NCBI GenBank assembly: GCA_963422465.1
Contig: OY730172.1
Coordinates: 1,116,001-1,180,000 of the forward strand
Length of the DNA stretch: 64,000 nucleotides
Source: Lichina pygmaea
Lineage: Eukaryota > Ascomycota > Lichinomycetes > Lichinales > Lichinaceae
Reading direction: 5' to 3'
Shown here: one piece after another, positions 44,081 through 55,900 of the stretch
How positions within the stretch are numbered: the first letter of the stretch is position 1
Layout: every line of letters begins with the position of its first letter
Notes under the pieces: generated by a model
Told to the model about the DNA's origin: nothing
The model's input: only the letters and a program-made list of their open reading frames with translations
Databases searched by the model: none
Position numbers and translations under genes: made by a program

Positions 44081-47000
44081 TGGAATGTTTCCTGCAAGGG
44101 TGTGCTCTGGTCGGCTGGTTCAATCATTGATATATGAAAGTTTGGATGGACTCTGGCATCCCTTGGTAGTCGTATCTTGATGTTGACTGGTCCTGTTTTT
44201 TCTTCAACTGAAAATAGTCCAACCTTGATGTTGTCAAGTTTCTTTGTCTTTGGTTTCTTTGTTTTCCAATTTCTTGTAAGGAGGTAGACTTTATCCCCCT
44301 TCTTTAGCTGAGGTGCCATTTTCGATTTCTTGTCCATTTGACGTTGCATTCTTTCTGAGGTCTCTTGAAGGTAGTGCCTCATTATTGTGTGTGTTTGTCG
44401 TAGGAGCTTGTCATGTTGGAGTGCTTTCTCCATGTTTGGTGAAGCTCTGCTTGGCATCCTGATGTTCGCATGTCATCCAAAATTAGCAAAAAATAGTGAT
44501 TCCTTTGTTGAGTCTGATCTGTGCTGGTTGATTGCCAGCTGTGCTACCGGTAATAACTGTACCTAATTGCTGTGGGTCTGGTTGATGTAATACTGTAAGT
44601 AAGTCTCCAGGACTTGGTTTGCTTGCTCTGTCTGGCTGTCAGTTCGTGGGTGATAGGCCGTAGACATTTTGGGTTTTGTTCCCATGGCTGCACTGATTGT
44701 CTTCCAGTAGTTGGATGTGAAGAGTTTGTCTCTGTCTGTAATGATCGTGATCAGAACTCTGTGGTCTCTAACCAATCTGTCCAGTAAAAGGTGTCCCAAC
44801 TGTTCTGCTGTGTGGGTCTCCTTGAATAGTACTACTATTAGATATTTTGTGAATCTGTCCACTATCACCATAATCAAGTTGTAGGTGATTCCTGTGACTG
44901 GGTCTTTGGACTTGGGTAGCTTTGTGATGAAGTCCATTGACACGTCTTCCCACGGGTCTCTCAGTATTGTGTTCGGGTGTCCTTCTCCGTATAGCTTGTG
45001 TCTTCCATGTTTGTTTTTCTGGCATAGTAGACACTTGCTGATGTAGTTTGTGACATGTTGTCAGAGGTTAATGACATTATTCCCTGCCTGTTGGATAAGG
45101 TCTGTGGTCTTGGAGATTCCTGGGTGACCATGTGCTGGATTGTCGTGGTAGTTCCTTATTAGTTCTTCAGTGTCTTCTGCTGTGAGCTTGTTGATCTGTG
45201 GCTGAGGCACCAGGTTTCCTTGCTGGTCCTGCTGTAAGATCGTTCCTTGGTGTTCATCATCTTCCATGTGGTCTTTTTGTCAGCTTAGTACGTCTGCTCT
45301 CCTGTTGTCTTGTCCAGGGGTGTACAAGATCTTGAACTTGTGTTGCCCTAGGAGTTCAGCCCATCTGACTTGCCGTCTGTTCAGCTTCTTGGTTGTTGTG
45401 AACATTGTCAGATTCTTGTGGTCTGTGAGAACAGTGAGTTCAGAACTGCTTTCCGCGTACACTCTCCAGTGTTCGAGTGCGTTGACGACTGCCAATAGCT
45501 CTTTGTCGTGGATATCATAGTTTTGTTCTGCTTGTGTCATTTTTCGTGAGTAGTAGGCAACTGGGTGCCACTTGCTGTCTGCCTGTTGGCATAGACATGC
45601 TCCTACTGCCTGATCTGAAGTGTCCGTCTTGATTTGTGTTGGTTGGCCTGTCTTGAAGTTGAGGAGAACTGGTTTCTTGGCGCAAGTGTCCTTGAGCTGT
45701 TGGAATGCTTTTTGCTGTCTCTCTGTCCACTGGTACTCCACGTCCTTCTTTGTGAGTTCTGTTAGTGGTGTTGCCATCTGTGAGTAGTTCTTAATAAACT
45801 GTCGGTTGAAGTTGGCAAATCCTAGGAAAGCTTGTACTTCCTTAACTGACATCAGTGTTGGCTATTGCTGAATCACTTTGATTTTCTCAGGGTTAATCTT
45901 GATCTCTTTGATCCCTATGATGTATCCGAGGAATTCAACTTCTGGTTTGTTGAACTCGCATTTCTTTGGGTTGAGCTTGAGCCCTGCCTGTTGTAGACAT
46001 CGTAGAACATCCTTCACATGTTTGGTATGTTCCTGTTGCGTGTTCGAGTAGACAAGAATATCGTCCAGGTAGGTGATAGCTGTTTGGTCCAGGTGTGCTC
46101 TGATGATGTTGTTGATCAATGCTTGACATGTTGCTGGTGTGTTTGTGAGTCCGAATAGCATAACCAGATACTTGTAGTGTCTGTATCAGGTTCTGAAGGC
46201 TGTCTTCCATTCTTCTTCTTCTTTCATGCGTATCAGGTTGTATGCTCCTTTCAAGTCCAGCTTGGTAAAGATTGTAGCTTGGCTGATCCTGTCTTGCAAT
46301 TTGTTCGCATTTGGCAACGGATATCAGTTCTTGATGGTAATGTTGTTGAGTTTCCTGTAATCCACACAAAGTCGAAGACTTCTGTCTTTCTTTGGTGCAA
46401 ATAGTATTGGGTATCCTGCTGGCGATTGAGATTCTTGAATGAAACCCTTTTTCAAGTTTTCCTCCAGGTACTCGCGAAGTACTTGGAGCTCTTTCTCTGA
46501 TAACTGGTAAATTGGTCCAAATCCTGGCTCTGTCCCTGGTTGCAACTTGATCTCATGATCCCAAGGTTGGTGCTTAGGCAACACTGCTGTCGTTGTCTCT
46601 TCCTGAAAGAGGTTATCATACCCAGGTCAGTACTCTTCAGGGATCTCCAGAGGGTTAACAACTTCCTCTCTCTTCATCTCTGACTGTTTGGCCACCTGGT
46701 TCCGGGGTGTGCCTGTCGAGGTGGACCTCTTCTCTTGAGAGTTGTCCTTTCTATCAGTGAGGTTCCACTGAGGACTCCTTCCCTCATCTGTCCACGCCTT
46801 CTGTGGCTGGTAACAGGTCCGAGCTGTGTTGTTAGTGCAGTTCCTAAATGTGAGTACTCCTGTCCTCCAGTTAACAACTGGGTTATACTTCTTTAGCCAA
46901 GGCATCCCCAAATAGATATCCTGAGTGGCCAACTCGACAATATCAAGGTGGATCCTTTCAGCATAGTGTCTGGTAACTATTTCCATTGGCTGCGTCTTAT

Positions 47001-47175
47001 GGCAGACTAGCTCTGTCTGTCCATTTGCCATCGCGAGCTGATAGGGCTGCTGCTTGCATCTCCTTCCAGTGCTGAGGGTATCATAAAGTTGTCTTGAGAT
47101 GTAGTTTCCACTGGCTCCAGAGTCCACAAGTGCGTATGTCTGTACTGGCGTGTTGGCGTGTAGTGACACAGGCAA
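43900..47175 (-). pseudogene. pol of element 4 (chromodomain deleted)
   Basis: Protease (47175-46627, LVDSGASGNYIS), RT (46584-45862; YLDD intact near 46055), RNase H (45852-45280; NFKTGQPTQIKTDTSDQAVG), integrase (45267-43900 in pieces; STAYHPRTDSQTE). The C-terminus reads EEEQEFEAEQILKRK and then jumps to VLAEAGLNSSAC, which in element 3 lies after the chromodomain. About 100 bp including the chromodomain core are thus deleted in frame with a new tail reading through the antisense gene region. Confidence 0.88.
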
Positions 47176-47243
47176 TCACAGGTGCTTTGCGTTGCTAGGG
47201 GTCATGTTGTTGAGCTCCCAATGTCGCCCCTTGACAAGAGAGT

Positions 47244-47810
47244 TCAGTCTTTTCCTGATTGAAGTGTCTTTCCACTGACTGGGCAATGGGTCCAGCCACT
47301 CCCATCAGTTCTGAGGAATCTGTTCATGAATTTGTCTTGCTGATGCTTGTCACATCCAGGCTTGAGGCAGTACTGCCAATTGTCAACGTAGCAGTTGTAG
47401 TTGTTGCCTTGCTGTAGGAACATGAGGTGCTCATGCCAATCATGTGTGTGCCCGGGGAATGCAGTGTGTTGGCGTTTGTCCCAAAGATAGATCTCACACG
47501 CATCCTTCTCACAATTAACCCAATGCTTGTGGCAGGTGGTGTGGTAGGGTGAATGTCCTCCGTACCTTCGTAGTTGTTCGTGGTAGGTGCAGTAGTGCTT
47601 TGTGCAAAACCTCCACTGTAGTTCGCCGTGCTGTAGATTTTGTGGGTCCATGCTGTAAGCATAGCTTCCTTGTGGTATTTCTTCTTTGATAGACGCGGGT
47701 TCGTCTTGGTCCCTATCAGAGGTGGTTAAGGGCTCCTGTCCCTTGTCCTGACCTGTCTGTTCTGGTAGGTCCTTGCCTCCTGATGTTGCCAGTTGGTGGG
47801 CTGCTTCCAA
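47244..47810 (-). CDS. Cys/His-rich repeat ORF of element 4
   Basis: An intact 188-codon frame between gag and protease. The N-terminal 60 residues are Gln/Asp-rich, followed by three W-x2-C-x4-C-x2-[HY] repeats (WRFCTKHYCTYH, WVNCEKDACEIY, WQYCLKPGCDKH) interleaved with His pairs (TCHKH, GHTHDWHEH). The H-x-x-FPG extension follows the second repeat. It might be expressed by frameshift or readthrough from gag, since gag stops just upstream. No known family recognised; metal binding is inferred. Confidence 0.7.
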   Translation of the reverse strand: MEAAHQLATSGGKDLPEQTGQDKGQEPLTTSDRDQDEPASIKEEIPQGSYAYSMDPQNLQHGELQWRFCTKHYCTYHEQLRRYGGHSPYHTTCHKHWVNCEKDACEIYLWDKRQHTAFPGHTHDWHEHLMFLQQGNNYNCYVDNWQYCLKPGCDKHQQDKFMNRFLRTDGSGWTHCPVSGKTLQSGKD

Positions 47811-47828
47811 TGTCTGATTGTAGTTGTC

Positions 47829-48743
47829 CTATTGTTCAAGGGATAGCTGAGCCTCTCCTGGTGGGTCCTCTGGCTTGATGATATTCCAGTCTCTGTCAAG
47901 TGTATTAAGTTGCTGTCGGTGCACCTTGTTCTTTGAACAACAGTCTTTCACCATGTGGCCTAGCTTGCCACAGGCATAGCACTTCAGTGCTTTCCTCTTT
48001 TTGTTGTTCCTTCCCTTCGTGAACCTTCCCTTGTGGTGGACTGTATCCAGTTCCATGGGTGCATAGCTATATAGGTCATGTGGCGGTGCCTTGTTAGGCG
48101 GCTTGTAGTGGTTGCTCACATGCCATGTGGGGTGTCTGTATCCTCTGTCGTGGTGTTTCTCCATCGCTTGCTTGAATAGCTTGTCATCAATGTTGATTGC
48201 TTGTGCGATGAGTTCGTCCAGTGTGTTGACTGCTTGTCTGTCGAAGGTGATTTTATCCTTCATGTTTTCCTTGAGTCCATGTCGGTACATGACCATCAGG
48301 GCGTTGTTGTCCCAGTCAGTCAGTACTGAGTATTGTTTGAACTGCGTGGTGTACTCTGCAGCTGAGCGTTGTTGTTTGATGTGCTGGATCATTTGTATAG
48401 CCACTTTGTCTTCGTTAGATAGTCCAAGGATCCTTTTGATCTTGTCCTTGAATCGTGTCCATTTTGTCATCCATTCTGTTGTGCTGTTGTGGTCTCTGTT
48501 TCCTGAGAGATGTTTGTTGACGTAGGGCTTGATCCATCGATAAGCATTGCCTTTCATGTAAGTGGTTGCGAAGAGGGGCCACTTCTCCTTAGGCAGCTTT
48601 GTCTCTGGTTGGAATTGAAAGTAGACTTGGAGTTGCATGAGCCAGTCGTCAACCTTGTTTCTTTCACCGTAGAACAGGTCTGGCTTGGCGACGCTAATCT
48701 TTCCATCTGGGAAGTTAGGGTTGGTTGCTCCTGAGGTACTCAT
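47829..48743 (-). CDS. gag of element 4 (intact, 304 aa)
   Basis: It starts MSTSGATNPNFPDGKI at 48743, 21 bp inside the 5' LTR, and runs without interruption to TAG/TAA at 47829. It contains the gypsy capsid region, an HPTWHVSNHYKPPNKAPP linker and the zinc knuckle CYACGKLGHMVKDC. The particle-forming protein may still be functional although pol is not. Confidence 0.85.
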   Translation of the reverse strand: MSTSGATNPNFPDGKISVAKPDLFYGERNKVDDWLMQLQVYFQFQPETKLPKEKWPLFATTYMKGNAYRWIKPYVNKHLSGNRDHNSTTEWMTKWTRFKDKIKRILGLSNEDKVAIQMIQHIKQQRSAAEYTTQFKQYSVLTDWDNNALMVMYRHGLKENMKDKITFDRQAVNTLDELIAQAINIDDKLFKQAMEKHHDRGYRHPTWHVSNHYKPPNKAPPHDLYSYAPMELDTVHHKGRFTKGRNNKKRKALKCYACGKLGHMVKDCCSKNKVHRQQLNTLDRDWNIIKPEDPPGEAQLSLEQ

Positions 48744-48763
48744 CCTTGAGGGTCTTCAAAGTG

Positions 48764-49402
48764 TTGCGGTCTGTACTGTACTGTCCTATCCAAGTATAGG
48801 ATTAGGGCGAGAGGTGGAAGGCAGGTTGGTTCTCGCAGGAGAGGAGTGTCAAGGAGCGCGAAGGAGTTTGGTGGAACGTGGTGGTGGTGACACCTGATCA
48901 ACAGCTTCGTACAAAAGGATTGTATTGAAGTAGATCTAGTTGTCTGGATCACAACATGAGTTGAAGACAATTGTTCTATAAGAGAACTATCACTGGACTA
49001 TATAGTGCTGGCCTGTCAAGATGATCAAGATTGTCTTGACAGTCTTGACATCAAGACAGGTGAGATTGTCTTGACAGTCCCACCATGTTATGCACCCTGC
49101 GTCGAGATGGGTGAGATTGTCTCGATGCTTCATGCATCCTGCGTCAAGACTGGTGAGATTGTCTCGATGCTTCATGCATCCTGCGTCGAGACTGGTGAGA
49201 TTGTCTCGATGCTTCATGCATCCTGCGTCAAGACTGGTGAGATTGTCTTGATGCTTCATGCATGCTGCGTCGAGACTCCCGTGTGTCTCAACAGTCACGT
49301 GACCTCTTGTTGGTCGGTCACTTGACTTCCATGGTGTCCTCTTGCCTGGCCCGCGGCCTGATTGCTTATAAATGAGTGGCTCCCATCCCCTGGGTCGTAA
49401 CA
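48764..49402 (-). repeat. 5' LTR of element 4 (639 bp)
   Basis: It runs TGTTGCGG to GGTCGTAACA. U3 has four 42-bp units (about 49098-49265), one fewer than the 3' LTR, explaining most of the length difference. Confidence 0.92.
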
Positions 49403-49416
49403 GTAGAGGGCTACAG

Positions 49417-50358
49417 TAGGCATGGTATCAGAACGATACGACCCACCTACACCACCGAGCGTTCATCTCGGATGAAGCATAAAGCTGTGTTCTGCTAGCA
49501 GGTTATGCATATCCTTGACCCTACACTCATGCGTGTAGAAGGCTGCTTGGGTGGCACGGGTGGTACTGGGTGGCACTGATGGGTATGATAACAGTAGCCT
49601 CGCTTTGGGCCTCGTAGCCTAAAAGTAACGCAGCCTAAATTGGCGCCACCTCGCTAATCCCTGCCCTGTCTTTGCTTGTGTATCGGATCTACTTGTAGGC
49701 TCTCGGGTCGCCTATCTCGTGGAGGCCTGCGGCTTAGGACCCCATAAATCCTGGCGCAGTACGTACGTAGTACGTACGAGGACACAAGTCTGTGTACGGT
49801 CCCATATAGAATCACCCTCGGGTAGTCCTGCACAATCGATAGTAGCGCGACTACAGTGATGCGAAAGAGCTACAAATTTGTCATATCACTAATGATCATG
49901 ATCAACGGCAGACTTGTGTTCGACGCTGTATATACGTACTCTGTACGTACAGTACCTACGGGGGCGTACGTTACTACGTAGTACGTACAGTACACTCGAC
50001 GCAAGATACAGTCTTGCGCCACATCATCCACGTATGCGACGCAAACAATCGCGACGAGAGTGAACGTGATCTGTCGCATTCGCTGGGCCTGGTCGCTGGC
50101 GATGAGGCGTTGTCATCCTGCGCTGTCGCAGATCAGTGAATGACGTGGCGGTACTGTACAGTAGAGGACGAAGGTACTAAAGATAGCATGATCGTCTCGC
50201 ACGACGCTACTTACGTGCATTGCCCCTATATGATAGACTTCAGCCCTGTCAGCATCTGACAGGAAAGCATGCGACGCACGGATGAGTTATGACCACCTGT
50301 GCGGCCCATATCTTAAGGAGCCGCTCTGGGAGCTCCACAAAGCCACGGACATCTCGAC
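49417..50358. other. Intergenic with dense TACGTAC motifs
   Basis: The right border of the mobile nest is at 49416. Clusters of gtacgtacg and tacgtagtacg occur at about 49757-49782 and 49928-49992, forming overlapping palindromes. No gene was supported. Confidence 0.45.
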
Positions 50359-52310
50359 ATGGCGACCGCCGTCGAAGCAAACTCCCTGTCTTCAATCACC
50401 CAGCTGGCGGCCAATCCGCCAAGATATCCACGGAACCCGAGCCAAGAGACTCGCCCGTCGCTGGTCCTCTACATCGCACGTGTTCCTGGAAGCAGAGGTA
50501 CGGTAGAGCTGGACCCCCCCCCCCCGGAGACCCACCGTCACGAACCGAGCGGGCGTCTGACGCGGTGCTGAAGATTTCTTTCTCACCACGATCAAGCCAC
50601 GGCAGAAGGTGGTCAGCGCCGAAGACGTATCCAGCTCGCTTTACTATGTACATGTCGGCCAACCGGACCCTACTGCCGAACAGGAGGGCGTCGCCGAGCA
50701 GTCACGTCTCGGCGAATCCTATCGTGTCGACCATCCTTCCAGCGACGCCCCCAGAGTGAGCCGCAAGCCTCTCCCCTCCGAACCAAGCGCTACTGCACTA
50801 CCACCTCCCCTGCCCAAAAGGCCGCAGTCAGACGGCGATGCAGCTCTGCGTCCGGAACATACGCCGGACTTGGGCCGCGATCAAGATGGGCTCGCCTCTG
50901 CCGATCTGTGTGACGGGAAAGCCACGAAGCGGAAACCGGTGGAGCCGGAAGTGAGCAGGCAGCTCCCACTTGGGCCGCGACCTCAACATGCCCGCAAACG
51001 GTCCGGACCGTCACCCGATCGGGCGGAGGCGACGATGCTGAGCCAAGGCATGGCTCCTCATCGTTCGGACGAAGATCCGTCTCCACTTCCGCGCAGGAGA
51101 TGCACCGAGAATGTGCAGAGGCGTCCCCTCGACAGCCCTGATGTCCTGTTGGGACAGCCGTGCGATATCGGAACGCAGTACGGCGGCCAGGGAAGCAACT
51201 CGGTACGGGGCTCGACGCCCCGCCTCTCGAGCTCCTCGTATCACCGCCGGAACTCCAGCGGTGACTCGTCGGTTGCCCGAGCGAGGGGAAATCACTCCGT
51301 CACTCTGATTCGGCGCGACCCCACATCTGGCGCGCAATGGAATGTTGCCAGGCTGCTCGTCTCCGAGCCCGGAAGCGCTTCACCTTCGAGATCGGAGCGA
51401 AGCCTAGATAAACCACCGCCGGATCAGGAAGGTGGCTCGCGCATCCAGATCGACATCCTGAATCCTGGGTACAACAGATTTCTACATTCCAGCAAGGCCT
51501 CGTTGCAACCGGCGTCCAATCTTGCTGCCGGTGCTGGAGATCCCAACGGTAATGCTGCCGGGGAACAAGGATTCCGCAGACAGGTCTTCGGTGGAGCCGC
51601 ACGCTCTCGACTCGGGCAATCCTGGAACCGGCGATCTGTAACCAGAGTTGGGGAGGGTCACGGCGACACGCCGCTCCCGGAGAGCTCCAACTCGAACGCG
51701 CCTCCCGCTCGTGCGACGGTGACACAGCCAGCCGAGGCCGATCTTGGCAGGGCAAGCGATCGTGCCTTTTCCTTTATCAGCCCCTGGGACGGGACGTGCG
51801 AGTTCTCGACCGGTACAAGCGGAAGGAGTCTGAAGGTGAGCTGGGCCTGCGTTCTCTATAACCGCACCGGCTTGCAGTCCGCTGACGGCCGGAACGCAGT
51901 GCAAGCATCACGTCCCTTCGGCGGCAAATGCGGAAGCAGCTTCGTCGGCCATGGTCAGCGAATTGCGCTTCAACCTGCCCATCCTACCTTTGCCCAATCC
52001 GTTCAAGCACTCGCCAAAGTCTTCCGGAAGCAGCGATCTCGGCAGGTCGTTCGCCGTCGCTCCAGAAGGCGGCTTCCGCAATCGTCTGTCCTCTCAAGTC
52101 GGCCCCGTCCTCGACCTCGTCCACGCGACCGACCGCCTAGACCTCAGCCTGGCCCAGGAGAAGGCAGGGGGCGGAAGCTCCGGGAAGGAAGCGAAGCTGG
52201 GCAAGCTGATCGTCCACGACGAAGGGCTCAAGATGGCTGACCTCGTCGTCGCCGCGAACATGGGCATCTGGTGGAAGGTGTACGAAAGGCGTGACGTAGG
52301 TCGCGAATGA
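50359..52310 (+). CDS. Conserved fungal protein of unknown function
   Basis: Exons 50359-50497, 50574-51835 and 51900-52310 give 603 residues; introns of 76 and 64 nt have CTGAC branch sites. I recognise the layout of a Pezizomycotina-specific family without a named function. It has an N-terminal LVLYIARVPGSR, then (after intron 1) DFFLTTIKPRQKVV and SSLYYVHV. A long Arg/Ser/Pro-rich disordered centre follows, then WNVARLLVSEP, a hydrophilic SRIQIDILNPGYNRF segment and the C-terminal signature SPWDGTCEFSTGTSGRSLKC KHHV with VSELRFNLP. No membrane segment or catalytic motif is seen. The start was chosen at the first ATG in frame with LVLYIARV. Confidence 0.72.
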
Positions 52311-52915
52311 AATGAACGCTGGCCGTTGTTTGATTTCGCCAACCCATACCGTTCAGACCCACTGACGGCTCGGCCGATGCTGAACCGAGCGAGATGTTGA
52401 GATGGCTCTGTCTGGTCAATGGAAACGTGTCGTTGTAGCCCAGGACTGCCGTTTGCGAACGGTGAGCAGCCTCGCCCTGCACCGGTCAGCGGAGAGCAGA
52501 CGTAGCGAGGGACGCGAGGACACGTCCTCGGAGTCCTCAGTGCATCGAATGTATCCCCTAAAGCGGGGATTCTTTTCCTCTTTCGTCCGCCCACCCCCCA
52601 CAATGGCTTCGTCTTCATCGACGAACACCTCGCTCAGACGTCTCTTTCTTTGTCCGTTGTCCGATATGGCCACGACTAGAGCTGCATGAGACCTCTTGAT
52701 CGCCAATTGCAGCCGGTTGGACGTTCGCGCCGCCAACTCCTTAAGAATAGCACCCCCTCAGATGCGCATGTTCGAGCTCGTGGAAGAACGCTTCGGCACC
52801 GGAGCATTTTCCTCGGCCCAGGAGACCCTTGGCATCGACCCCGAGACTAGACCGAGTCACAGCAATCAAGAGCACGTCCTTCGCCCGACGAACCTGAAGT
52901 CGTCGACCCTCAGCT
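52311..52915. other. Intergenic / 5' region of the following gene
   Basis: 605 bp with no supported gene; minus-strand ORFs here lack recognisable features. Confidence 0.35.
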
Positions 52916-55900
52916 ATGGATCCCTCTCGAATGCCCTGGATACCCCCTATCCCCGAGCCGGCACCGTCGACTCGGGACTTCGATGCCGAATGGCACCGTC
53001 AGAAGGAGGCACTTGGCTTTTCCATCTCTCCGCAGGAAGCCCGTCGGAGCTCACACATTGCGAGAATCGTCGCGGAGGACCCAAAGCACCTCCTGCAGAG
53101 GCCAGAGCGTCTTTCCTACCGCGAGCGAAGAAGGACGTACTACATCGATGCCACTTTCGGCGTCCATAGCGAAGCTACCCAGAGAAAAGGACTCGAGCGT
53201 CTCTGGCAGAACAGATCGCTTTGGGACACGGGCGAGTAAGTCAGGCGATGCTCCCCTCGAGGCAACTCATGCTGAAAGCTCCGTTCAAGTGATTCGGCCG
53301 AGAGTCGACGGGCCATACGGTCGGCATACTACCTCTTTGAGAATCATCCGGACATGGCCAAGGAATTTGCTTACCATGTCAATCGCCATATGCCCGTGCC
53401 GCAAGAGTACCATGGGCCGCGCTTTGACATCATGAACCCCAGAGCGGATGCCGTCCGGCCCAAGATCTGGAAGTACCTCCTTCAGTCGAACAAGGATATC
53501 ACGCCCTATTTCAACAAGGCCAGCCAAAAGGGGTTCTTCCTCGGACCGCAGACGTCCTATCTCCTGCGACTGAACAAGAAATCCTCCGCTGAAACCATCG
53601 CGATCTTCTACGGCGAGAACACGTTCCAATTCAAACCCGAGGTGCAAAAGGATTACTCGGCCTTCTTGGACTTTATGCGAGGTCTCGGGTCTTCACAGCT
53701 TCGGGCTCTTCGCAGCATTCATCTGGTCATTGATCCTCAGTCGTATCGACAGACGACCGACTACTACGTCGCTGCCGCGCTAGCCTACTTCGTGGGCAAT
53801 CACAGCACGAAGACGCCGACGCGGGCCAACAGGCCCGCAGCGAGGCTGGAGCAGCTCAAGATCAGCATCGTCGGGGACTTTATATTCACCAAGGACGACT
53901 ACGTTGTGATCTGGCCAGGCGTTTCCAAATCGCCTGAGGATGCCTTCGGCCCCGATCGAAAGCTGAAGCATATCACCAAGAAGAGCCACCACGGACGGAG
54001 TCGGGTGGTTATAAATACACTGCCCCTCGAACGCGGCCCCGACGTCCGCGGATATAATAAGATCAACGGTCTCAAGGACGGCCTCGACTCAGCCGTGTAT
54101 TGTCCTTGCGCCGAGTTCAAGGTCGAAGTTCTTTCCAGAGCCGTCTTACGCGCCCAGCAGAAGCTCACCTGCGCCGCCCTTTCTCTCATCACCGGTTACA
54201 AGCGGCTGGTCGTCGAGGGTCGACTGGATCCTCCGCTCCACGAGGTCATCCACCGGGCCATGGCCAGCAAGAGCGTCGAAGACGTTGTCCGAAACGACCA
54301 CCACATCGCGAGGCCCTACGGCGCGCCGTTCTGTCTGGACGACATGCATCGAATCAATTGGCCCCCGATCCGATATCAGGTCGATCCCTCCGGGGAGCTG
54401 AAGTTCACGGATGCCAAGGCCCCGGATCCCGAAAAGAAAAGGGTCGTCATGGGCTTTCGGGGAGACGTTGGAATCGTGGCCTCTGACGATGAGGACGAAG
54501 ACGGGGATGACGGTGGAGACGATGAAGATTTCAGTCTTGGTAGCGTTGGCCTTGGAGGTGGCTTCGTCGGTGGTGGTGGAAGTCGTCGGGATGACAATGT
54601 CGATGATGACGACCATCCCGGTGGAGGCCATGGTGGAAACGTTCTCACCCCCGAGCTACGGGCTCTCATGGAAGCATCAAAGAAGAGGAAGCAGCAGCCT
54701 GGCCAAGGCGAGGACGAGATACCAGAGCCGCCGCCGGAACGTCAGCCCCGCACGCCTCGGCAAAATCATCCCAACGACCCCGCCCGTCAACAGGACGATT
54801 CCGGCTATTCTGCCGACGACGACGACGATGACAGCACCCCTGGGCGTGAGCCGGTCACACACGGACCACGGTCACCGCGGAAGCCCACGCCCTCTGAGGC
54901 GCCACCCCCCTCTTCTCCTGGCCGGCTGCCAAAGCGCGAAACAGACGAGGAGCAGGCGCATGGCACGTACAAGTCGGTCTCACCTCAGGGCTTGCCTGGC
55001 AGGCAATGGGTGCCCCGCAAAACATCCATTGTGGTCGCGGCTGGCGTCGAATCCGAGGGGCCGTCGGACACGGAAGAAAGGCCCCGCGAACGATCCATCG
55101 TGATCGAAGCCGACATCGGAAACGATCGAAGCCCGACCGATTCTACGCTCCATGTTTCAGTCCAAAATGCGTCTCTCATGGCCGTGGTGGAGAGCTCTCC
55201 TCACGCACCAGGTCCGTCGTCGAGGAGCCCGCGTCAGGCGGCAGCGCAGGATCGAGCGGCAACTGTACCGCTGGTCCGTGGTCCGGGAGCATCGCGGGAC
55301 AGGGCAACAACCGTACCCAGAACTCGGGATGACGCAAGGGCGGCGGCCCAGCTCTCTGGGGAACTGCGGCGATCGACAACCCCAGCGGAGCAACCCGCTG
55401 GAAAGGCGTCCTCTCCGCGGCAAGGCCAGCCCGCCGAGGCAATTCACTACGCAGGCAGCAGTGACGACGAGGAGCACAACACCCCGGCCAGGACAGTCCA
55501 CTATATAGGCAGCAGTGACGACGAGCGGGACGACACCCCGGCCAGGGTAGTTCACTATATAGGCAGCAGCGACGACGAACAGCAGAGCACCCCCACCGAT
55601 GAGGTGGCCGCATCCTGGCCGATTCAGTCGCGAGAAGTACCTCAGTACATCAGCAGCGGAGAGGATGAGCAGCCTGACAACACCAACGGGAGGGTCCCGA
55701 CAAGGGCAGGCCGACCCAGGACAGGCCAACCCAGAACAGGCCGACCCAGAGCAGGCCGACCCAGGGCAGGCTCGTCTTCCAGGGTGCCTCTGTTCATCGG
55801 CAGCGACGGAGACGACAACAGCACCAACACCGTCAGAACTCCGACCAAGAAGGTTGTGCGACCCACGCCAGACGTCAGGCCAGGCCAGTCTCCCACGTCG

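Larger units (their letters stand above)
42833..49402 (-). mobile_element. Element 4: complete family B2 Ty3/gypsy, TSD gtaga
   Basis: LTRs 42833-43517 and 48764-49402, target duplication gtaga at 42828-42832 and 49403-49407. It inserted at the exact 5' border of LINE-1. It is the best preserved element: gag (304 codons) and the Cys/His ORF (188 codons) are intact and RT keeps YLDD, but integrase has stops and the chromodomain is deleted. Confidence 0.94.

Noticed and set aside
48990-49298. ORF of 14-residue repeats (MKHRDNLTSLDAGC-like) in B2 LTRs
   Set aside because: The 42-bp U3 unit is a multiple of three, so repeats stay open in several frames on both strands; it is LTR DNA.
49417-49445. 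tggtatcagaac resembling the initiator-tRNA primer site of copia elements
   Set aside because: No LTR precedes it and no copia protein follows; the left flank across the nest (to 32493) does not look like an LTR.
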